From contig CAZCCC010000030.1 in the NCBI GenBank assembly GCA_964497245.1, positions 1 through 17,630 on the forward strand: a DNA stretch of 17,630 nucleotides. The letters run 5' to 3'. The notes under the pieces were generated by a model that worked only from the letters and a program-made list of their open reading frames with translations, had not been told where the DNA came from and did no database searches. A program made the translations under genes and the position numbers. Below, piece after piece: positions 13,277 to 17,630 of the stretch. Positions within the stretch are counted from its first letter, which is position 1. Each line of letters starts with the position of its first letter. The stretch comes from CAZCCC01 sp964497245 (lineage in GTDB: Bacteria; Patescibacteriota; Patescibacteriia; Buchananbacterales; UBA6539).

Positions 13277-14473
13277 CTAATTCTCTCTAGAAAGGTAGCT
13301 TTTTAGGCCTTTTTCAAAAACAGCCATGGCCTCTTTTAGGGCTGCCGTATTCAAAACATAGGCAATGCGGATTTCATCTTTGGCCAAACCTTTGGTAATG
13401 TAAAATTCCGCCGCCGGAGTGACCAATACGGTTTTGCCGTTGAAGCTGAATTTTTCCAGCATAAATTTAATAAAATCTTCAGCATCTTTTACCGGCAACT
13501 TTGCCATTATATAAAAAGCGCCTTTTGGTTTTTTACATTCAACTCCGGGTATTTTGCTTAAAGCATTATAGACAATTTCACAACGCTTTTTATATTCAGC
13601 AGTTAGTTTTTTTGTATATGAAATTGGATTTTTCAAAATCTCAATTAGGCCGTATTGCTCAAGCGTCGGAACAGAAAGTCTAATCATGGCAAGTTTTAAA
13701 ATAGACCAAGAAATATCCTTATTCGTGCTTACAATACAACCAACTCTTGCCCCGGGCATTGAAAATCTTTTTGAGGCCGAATCCAAAACAATCAGCCTGT
13801 CTTTTGCTTTTCTAAAATTAAGCAGACTTTGAGGCTTTCCTTCAAAAATTATTTCCCGATAAGTTTCATCGGAAATTATAAAAAGGTTATGTTTCATTGC
13901 AATATTTATAACCAATTCAATTTCTTTTTTTGACAAAACCGTTCCCGTAGGATTATTGGGGTTAATAATCAAAATTGCTTTGGTTTTTTTGGTAATTTTT
14001 TTTTCAATCTCTTTTTGGAGAGGCAAGGCAAAATTATCCTCAACTTTTAAAGTTACCGGAACAAGCTTTATTCCTGCCATTTGAGCAAAGCCTTTATAAC
14101 TGGTATAAAGCGGTTCAAAAACCAAAATTTCATCTCTAAAATCAGCAACCGCTATAAGTGATAGAAGCATCGCTTCGGCACAACCGACTGTCGGAGTAAT
14201 ATTTTCTGGTTTGAGTTTGATTCCAAATTTAGAATAATAACTAACCCAAGCATCAACGTGCTTAGCTATTCCCGGCGAAGGCGCATAGCCGATATTCGGT
14301 TTTTTGTACTTTTTTATTTCAGAAATAAAAGATGCCGGCGGTTTAATATCGGGATCACCGACATTTAATTTATAAACTTCAGTTCCTTTTTTTTCCGCCT
14401 GCTTGACTAGCGGAAAAAATTTTCTAATCGGTGAAGCTGTTAATTTTTGAGTCCTAATGGATACATTTGGCAT
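13277..14473 (-). CDS. PLP-dependent aminotransferase, aspartate aminotransferase type (class I/II)
   Basis: A fold-type I aminotransferase of 398 aa from ATG at 14473. Visible motifs: LNVGDPD (36-42), the cofactor-binding NPNNPTGTVLS (171-181), SDETYREI (201-208) and the Schiff-base lysine K235 in DSASKRFSMPGARVG. The substrate is not certain, but aspartate/oxaloacetate is the best guess. The frame is open for 34 more codons upstream to 14575, giving a hydrophobic stretch; it has no counterpart in the family and is probably leader. With ppcA nearby, oxaloacetate to aspartate is a plausible pathway. No Shine-Dalgarno sequence and no clear terminator. Confidence 0.9.
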   Translation of the reverse strand: MPNVSIRTQKLTASPIRKFFPLVKQAEKKGTEVYKLNVGDPDIKPPASFISEIKKYKKPNIGYAPSPGIAKHVDAWVSYYSKFGIKLKPENITPTVGCAEAMLLSLIAVADFRDEILVFEPLYTSYKGFAQMAGIKLVPVTLKVEDNFALPLQKEIEKKITKKTKAILIINPNNPTGTVLSKKEIELVINIAMKHNLFIISDETYREIIFEGKPQSLLNFRKAKDRLIVLDSASKRFSMPGARVGCIVSTNKDISWSILKLAMIRLSVPTLEQYGLIEILKNPISYTKKLTAEYKKRCEIVYNALSKIPGVECKKPKGAFYIMAKLPVKDAEDFIKFMLEKFSFNGKTVLVTPAAEFYITKGLAKDEIRIAYVLNTAALKEAMAVFEKGLKSYLSREN

Positions 14474-14576
14474 AGTTTGTTGATTAAAAAGTAAAAAAAT
14501 TAAGGCAAAACTACTAATTAAATTTATTACTTTTTTATAATTTATAAGTCTTACCATTATACCTAATTTTAACAAT

Positions 14577-14618
14577 AAAAAAAAGGAACAGAATTATATC
14601 TGCCCCGCAAAAATTCCT
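14577..14618 (-). terminator. Intrinsic terminator of the Cys-rich orphan gene
   Basis: Minus-strand hairpin with outer pairs AGGAA/TTCCT (14618-14584), inner pairs CAGA/TCTG and an 11-nt bulge, followed by TTTTTTTT, 8 bp after the stop codon. Confidence 0.6.
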
Positions 14619-14626
14619 GTTTTTTG

Positions 14627-15283
14627 TCAGACTCTCATCCGACAAGAAGGTGAGCCGCAATTAGCAAAATAATTTGAGGGATTCCCGCAATCAAGCCTCG
14701 GTTTTGTTCCTTTTATGCCTTTAAAAACAAAAGGCACATTACCCTCATTAAAGCAGGCTGATTCGCAGGCACATATACTACGGCTAATTGAAACATCAGT
14801 ATGAAGCGATAAGGCGATAATTTCGGGTGTGAGAAGAGGAAGTCTTCCTTTTCCAGTTATCAGCCTTGCTTGATCTTTGGGAGAAATTGGTTCATCTGAA
14901 AAATTACTGCCGTCTTCAACATCAATAACCCACCAGGCATATATCCCCTCAAAACAACCGGTATTTTCTTGAATAGAATTTTGATCAACAAAATTTTTTC
15001 CGCCAGCAATGGTCATTTGATCATTAATATCCAAAAAATCGATATTGACTGCCGGAACCAGCGGAATGTGTCCGATGCAAATTGGAGTGTCTTCAATTTT
15101 AGAAATTGCATGATTTCTTTTGTAGCCCAAACAAGAAATTATCCTAATAATCAAATTCTTAAAATATTTATCCGCCTTAAAATCACCCATTACTGAAAGT
15201 CTATTGTAAAGAGTTACAAATTGAATTTTTGTCATCTCTTCCAGCTCATGGGCGCTATAAGCTATTTTTTTTCGGGTTGTCAT
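14627..15283 (-). CDS. Orphan Cys-rich protein
   Basis: A 218-aa protein from ATG at 15283, preceded by AAAAGGA 8 bp upstream; the frame is open to 15352 but the added part covers the leader hairpin. The N terminus is charged and helical (MTTRKKIAYSAHELEEMTK). The middle holds ICIGHIPLVPAVNIDFLD, EGIYAWWVIDVEDG and a GRLPLLTPEIIALSLHTDV segment that faintly recalls DUF5701-type proteins (from memory, unverified). Nine Cys occur; six are in the last 48 residues (171, 173, 177, 199, 209, 214), with CAC, DCG and NCGSPSC, suggesting a metal site. No signal peptide. It ends in TGA. It is an independent unit with its own promoter and terminator. Confidence 0.75.
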   Translation of the reverse strand: MTTRKKIAYSAHELEEMTKIQFVTLYNRLSVMGDFKADKYFKNLIIRIISCLGYKRNHAISKIEDTPICIGHIPLVPAVNIDFLDINDQMTIAGGKNFVDQNSIQENTGCFEGIYAWWVIDVEDGSNFSDEPISPKDQARLITGKGRLPLLTPEIIALSLHTDVSISRSICACESACFNEGNVPFVFKGIKGTKPRLDCGNPSNYFANCGSPSCRMRV

Positions 15284-15309
15284 ACTTTTTTTCCTTTTCA
15301 ATGAACAAT

Positions 15310-15327
15310 GCCACTGCTTTCCGTGGC
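15310..15327 (-). promoter_or_regulatory. Leader hairpin of the Cys-rich orphan gene
   Basis: GCCAC/GTGGC pairs around an 8-nt loop, 26 bp before the ATG and 10-15 bp before the Shine-Dalgarno site. No U-tract follows. Confidence 0.35.
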
Positions 15328-15371
15328 CGAAAGTAACTGCTATTAAAACCAATTATTAACCAGCCAATATA

Positions 15372-15400
15372 AAATTATAATCTATTCATATTTTTGTCAA
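15372..15400 (-). promoter_or_regulatory. Promoter of the Cys-rich orphan gene
   Basis: TTGACA (15400-15395), 17 nt, TAATTT (15377-15372); a perfect TATAAT overlaps it with a 15-nt spacer. The start is near 15365, for a leader of about 80 nt. Confidence 0.6.
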
Positions 15401-15489
15401 ATTATGTACTGTTGCAGAATTAGGCACTAGATACTAGATTTTTTCGTCATCTCGACTAACGACTCTGATATATTCAAATGAGGAATTAA

Positions 15490-15502
15490 AACGTCGCCAA
15501 TA
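15490..15502 (-). repeat. Isolated start box of the mosaic repeat (copy C)
   Basis: On the minus strand, TATTGGCGACGTT continues directly from the T-run of the terminator. It matches the first 12 bases of copies A and B; the rest of the element is not recognisable. Confidence 0.5.
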
Positions 15503-15529
15503 AAAAAAGGACGGGTCAGAAATCGTCCT
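15502..15529 (-). terminator. Intrinsic terminator of the GC-rich unit
   Basis: Minus-strand AGGACG (15529-15524), a 10-nt loop, CGTCCT (15513-15508) and TTTTTTT (15508-15502). The loop and 3' arm contain TCTGACCCG, which could instead pair with CGGGTCAGA at 15555-15547. The sequence after the T-run is TATTGGCGACGT, the start box of the mosaic repeat. Confidence 0.8.
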
Positions 15530-15800
15530 CATTTTTTAGAAAACGCTCTGACCCGCCGGTACTTCCTTGGCCTTGTGTGGCCAGCTGCCTTACGCTTTTT
15601 TAGGCTAGCTGGCCGCCCGGGTGCTGTGGCCGTCGTTCGCGTGGTCGCTGTGATTCGAATTCTTGTAATTAATGGCGGCTTTTCCCGCCGGTTTGCCACG
15701 TGCTGTGGCCGTCGTCATTTCATTCATCTTCCTAGGCATTTTGCCCATTGTTGGTTTTGAAACCGCTGAAAAAGAATGATTCTATTTCATTGGCTTCAGT
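15530..15800 (-). ncRNA. GC-rich structured transcript, candidate noncoding RNA
   Basis: A GC-rich island in AT-rich DNA, lying between a promoter (15809-15837) and an intrinsic terminator (15502-15529), so a roughly 300-nt minus-strand transcript is likely. It holds a 12-bp hairpin (GGCCAGCT and GCCT arms, 15579-15614, one bulge), a GGCGG/CCGCC hairpin near 15672-15690, a CCAC/GTGG hairpin near 15696-15708, and a long-range 9-bp pairing with the terminator loop. The 16-mer GTGCTGTGGCCGTCGT occurs twice (15621-15636, 15700-15715). The spacing of 79 bp is not a multiple of three, so the repeat is not a protein repeat. It matches no RNA class I know (not tmRNA, RNase P, SRP or 6S by eye). Confidence 0.4.
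15605..15748 (-). CDS. Possible 47-aa basic protein within the GC-rich transcript
   Basis: An open frame from ATG at 15748 (other ATGs at 15739, 15727 and 15718) to TAG at 15605. The product would be basic and low-complexity, with MPRKMNEMTTATARGKPAGK and then a His/Asn/Ser-rich end. There is no Shine-Dalgarno site at a proper distance, the composition is very unlike neighbouring genes, and the stop codon lies inside the large hairpin. It may be a real small gene, or chance coding in a structured RNA. Confidence 0.3.
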   Translation of the reverse strand: MGKMPRKMNEMTTATARGKPAGKAAINYKNSNHSDHANDGHSTRAAS

Positions 15801-15808
15801 TAATCTAT

Positions 15809-15837
15809 AAACTAGCACCTATACTCAAATTTGTCAA
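15809..15837 (-). promoter_or_regulatory. Promoter of the GC-rich unit
   Basis: TTGACA (15837-15832), 17 nt, TAGTTT (15814-15809), with the start near 15802. The -35 box is perfect. Confidence 0.55.
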
Positions 15838-16175
15838 TAGTTTATAACGTAATCTTAACAAGATGGAACAAGGACTTTTGATTTTTCAGCTTTGTTGAGT
15901 GTATAAATATGACTAAAGATTTATAATATTCGTAGATTCGCATTCATTAATTTGGTATAAAAAAATACCTAGTACATACTAAGTGTGGTTTAAAAAACCG
16001 TTCAACAAAATCAACCAAAACCGATAATAAATCTTTGTGGAGTTTTAAGCAAGTCCTTGAATGAAAAGTATCAACTCTAAAGTGAGCTCTGGACTCACAA
16101 ACAAAGATGTTCACTTGCGCTTGTGTATGGAACTTTTTTTAAAGCGAGATAACTATATTATCTAACTTATCTTGC
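15838..16175. other. Hairpin-rich AT stretch without a gene
   Basis: No ORF is supported on either strand. Present are: a 10-bp inverted repeat (AAAGATTTAT at 15915-15924 with 16027-16036) enclosing three adjacent small hairpins (GGTAT/ATACC 15954-15969, TAGT/ACTA 15970-15981, GGTTT/AAACC 15987-15999); a GTGAG/CTCAC hairpin (16082-16098); an alternative partner for the 3' arm (ACAAAGAT, 16101-16108); and a GTTC/GAAC stem followed by T7 at 16109-16140 on the plus strand, a possible terminator. This could be a plus-strand RNA of about 240 nt, but no good promoter is seen. The trxB stop has no clear terminator. Confidence 0.3.
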
Positions 16176-17132
16176 CTACTTTTTTCTCTCCCAGTCAGGC
16201 AATATTTTTGCGCCTTTTTGAAGACAAATGTATTTATAAGCCTGCAATGCGGCTTTGGCGCCTTCACCGGCAGAAATTACTATCTGCTTATACGAACAGT
16301 CCGTAACATCGCCGCAGGCAAAAATGCCTTTCTGGCTGGTATTAGTATCTTTGTCGGTAATTATCTCTCCTTTTTGGTTAAGCTTAACTATATTCTTTAC
16401 CAATTCAGTCTTGGGCGCATATCCTATCTCAACAAAAATCCCGCCGACTTCTATCTCCTTTAGCCTATTATGTCCATTGTCTTTAATAATTATTGAACGG
16501 ACAAATTGGTCGCCTTTTATTTCTTTAATCTCCGAACTTAAAACCATTTCAATTTTTGGATTTTTTTCCAGTTTTTTAATAACTATTTCCTCACCGCGGA
16601 ACTGATCGCGGCGATGAATTAAATAAACTTTTTCTGCCAACTTCGCTAAGTACTCGGCAGCATCTAAAGCGGAATTTCCGCCACCAATCACTGCTACTGT
16701 TTTTCCCCTATAAAGAGGCCCGTCGCAAGTTGCACAATAAGAAACGCCTCTACCTTTATACTCCTGCTCGCCGGAAACATTCAAATCGCAATGTTGCAAT
16801 CCAAAAGCTAAAACCAAGGATCTGCCGAAAAAATTATTTTCCATTGTTTTAACCAAAAATAAATTCTCTATTTTTTCAATTTTAGAAACTTCTCCGTACC
16901 TAATTTCAGCACCAAATTTTTGAGCCTGCTCGGCAAATTTTTTCATTAAACTAAACCCATCAATCAATTCAACCCCTGGGTAATTTTCAACATCATAAGT
17001 AATTGAAGCCTGCCCACCCAAATCCTTGACCAAAACCAAAGTTTTTAAAGCACGTCGGGAAGCATAAAGACCGGCCGTAAGACCAGCCGGCCCTCCTCCT
17101 ATTATTATAATGTCATAAATATCTTGATCCAT
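16176..17132 (-). CDS. trxB: Thioredoxin reductase
   Basis: NADPH-dependent FAD enzyme that reduces thioredoxin. At 318 aa it is of normal low-molecular-weight length. In order: the FAD-binding GGGPAGLTAGLYASR (12-26), the redox-active CATC (C133 and C136, in SYCATCDGP), the NADPH Rossmann motif GGGNSALDAAEYLA (150-163), HRRDQFRGEE for the NADPH 2'-phosphate, and the C-terminal FAD motif GIFACGDVTDCSYKQIVISAGEG. CATCDGP in place of the common CATCDGF is a small variation. The ATG overlaps the trxA stop by one base (TAATG), so translation is probably coupled and trxA-trxB form one operon. Confidence 0.96.
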   Translation of the reverse strand: MDQDIYDIIIIGGGPAGLTAGLYASRRALKTLVLVKDLGGQASITYDVENYPGVELIDGFSLMKKFAEQAQKFGAEIRYGEVSKIEKIENLFLVKTMENNFFGRSLVLAFGLQHCDLNVSGEQEYKGRGVSYCATCDGPLYRGKTVAVIGGGNSALDAAEYLAKLAEKVYLIHRRDQFRGEEIVIKKLEKNPKIEMVLSSEIKEIKGDQFVRSIIIKDNGHNRLKEIEVGGIFVEIGYAPKTELVKNIVKLNQKGEIITDKDTNTSQKGIFACGDVTDCSYKQIVISAGEGAKAALQAYKYICLQKGAKILPDWERKK

Positions 17133-17458
17133 TAGCCCAAAAATTTATTTATTTTAGCTGATAAGGTACTCTTGTCCTGAACTCCCATCATCTGATCAAC
17201 CGGCCGGCCGTCTTTAAATATCATTATTGTTGGGATGCTCATAATTTGGAATTTTGATGCTGATTGTGGAGCTTCATCAACATTCAACTTGCTAATTTTA
17301 ACTGCTTTTCCTTCAAATTCTTTGGCCAATTCTTCTATTATCGGCGACTGCATTTTGCAAGGTCCGCACCAAGGGGCCCAAAAGTCAACCAATACTGGTA
17401 CTTTTGACTTTAAAACTTCTTCATTAAAATTTTGGTCGTTTAAATTTAATTCTGCCAT
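17132..17458 (-). CDS. trxA: Thioredoxin
   Basis: Small redox protein of 108 aa, reduced by the TrxB encoded next to it. The active site is WCGPC (30-34) in VDFWAPWCGPCKMQSP. The conserved lysine-aspartate part (KISKLNVDEAP), the cis-Pro loop (SIPTIMIF) and a C-terminal KINKFLG helix are present. ATG at 17458 gives the normal family length; the frame is open to 17500 but that would start inside the leader hairpin. No Shine-Dalgarno sequence. The promoter lies at 17538-17566, with a leader of about 70 nt that contains a terminator-like hairpin. Confidence 0.96.
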   Translation of the reverse strand: MAELNLNDQNFNEEVLKSKVPVLVDFWAPWCGPCKMQSPIIEELAKEFEGKAVKISKLNVDEAPQSASKFQIMSIPTIMIFKDGRPVDQMMGVQDKSTLSAKINKFLG

Positions 17459-17476
17459 ACGTATTTTATTTTTATG

Positions 17477-17511
17477 AATTAAGCGCAAAAAAATAAGCAC
17501 CCTGCTTAATT
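17477..17511 (-). promoter_or_regulatory. Attenuator-like hairpin pair in the trxAB leader
   Basis: On the minus strand, TAAGCA-GGG-TGCTTA (17508-17494) is followed by ATTTTTTT's T-run (17493-17487), a normal intrinsic terminator. Its 5' arm also belongs to AATTAAGC (17511-17504), which pairs perfectly with GCTTAATT (17484-17477) past the T-run. The two structures exclude each other, and both lie between the promoter and trxA. Confidence 0.5.
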
Positions 17512-17537
17512 AATTTTATTAATCATAGAATAAAATA

Positions 17538-17566
17538 ATTATAACTCTTATCAAAACACTTGTCCA
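17538..17566 (-). promoter_or_regulatory. Promoter of trxAB
   Basis: TGGACA (17566-17561), 17 nt, TATAAT (17543-17538) on the minus strand, with the start near 17531. Confidence 0.7.
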
Positions 17567-17587
17567 GACTCCAGATAAGGGTATAAT
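17560..17587 (+). promoter_or_regulatory. Divergent promoter pointing off the right edge
   Basis: TTGTCC (17560-17565), 16 nt, TATAAT (17582-17587) on the plus strand. Its -35 box overlaps that of trxAB base for base, so the two would compete for polymerase. No start codon with an open frame follows within the window. Confidence 0.4.
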
Positions 17588-17630
17588 AAAGTAAATGGAA
17601 CAAGGTATAATGAAATTATAGCTAAATCAT

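Noticed and set aside
15640..15670. GATTCGAATTC as the T-loop of a tRNA or tmRNA
   Set aside because: The flanking bases do not form a T-stem, and no acceptor stem or D-arm is found; no tRNA was recognised anywhere in the window.
15575..15760. A 61-codon plus-strand frame in the GC-rich island
   Set aside because: The promoter and terminator both serve the minus strand, and the Arg/Val/Ala-rich product looks like the shadow of a GC-rich RNA.

Overview
The window is an AT-rich stretch of bacterial chromosome with closely packed genes. Nearly all genes lie on the minus strand; the one clear exception is a small gene at 9161-9349. The gene set suggests a member of the Candidate Phyla Radiation (Patescibacteria, Parcubacteria-like). 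It includes a NusA with a charged N-terminal insert and a Lys/Glu tail, a membrane pyrophosphatase, YraN, RNase HII, a CsaA-type protein, an archaeal-type PEP carboxylase and many small orphan membrane proteins. UGA is an ordinary stop here (yraN and the 14627-15283 gene end in it), so the UGA-recoding lineages are unlikely. The placement is an inference from gene content; no rRNA or tRNA gene was recognised.

Layout, left to right. 1-2616: nusA with a strong promoter and a structured leader, followed 20 bp later by hppA (membrane pyrophosphatase), which runs off the left edge. 2745-4700: csaA, an orphan four-helix membrane protein, an orphan helical protein and a 95-aa orphan. 4738-6833: an accessory segment bounded by two identical 226-bp direct repeats. 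It carries a vanW-family gene and a membrane-protein gene split by a frameshift in a 9-A run. The right repeat is the true 3' end of yraN plus a promoter; the left repeat is a partial copy. 6719-8960: yraN, a membrane protein, a methyltransferase and rnhB. 9103-9428: a complete small transcription unit (promoter, 62-aa ORF, terminator). 9628-11945: ppcA and a methyltransferase in one operon. 11949-15400: three stand-alone orphan units and an aspartate-type aminotransferase. 15502-15837: an isolated GC-rich transcription unit that may be a structured RNA, a 47-aa gene, or both. 15838-16175: AT-rich DNA with many hairpins. 16176-17566: trxA-trxB with an attenuator-like leader; a divergent promoter points off the right edge.

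Metabolically, PEP carboxylase makes oxaloacetate and the aminotransferase could turn it into aspartate. The pyrophosphatase would recover energy from PPi as an ion gradient. TrxA/TrxB form a complete NADPH-dependent thiol-reducing pair.

The most unusual features are: (1) the 226-bp repeat-bounded vanW segment, which homologous recombination could delete; (2) mosaic palindromic elements whose conserved end lies directly after the U-tract of intrinsic terminators at three loci; (3) the GC-rich 15502-15837 unit with competing pairings at its terminator; (4) a mutually exclusive hairpin pair in the trxAB leader; and (5) a translation-signal split, in which three orphan genes have strong Shine-Dalgarno sequences while the housekeeping genes show none.
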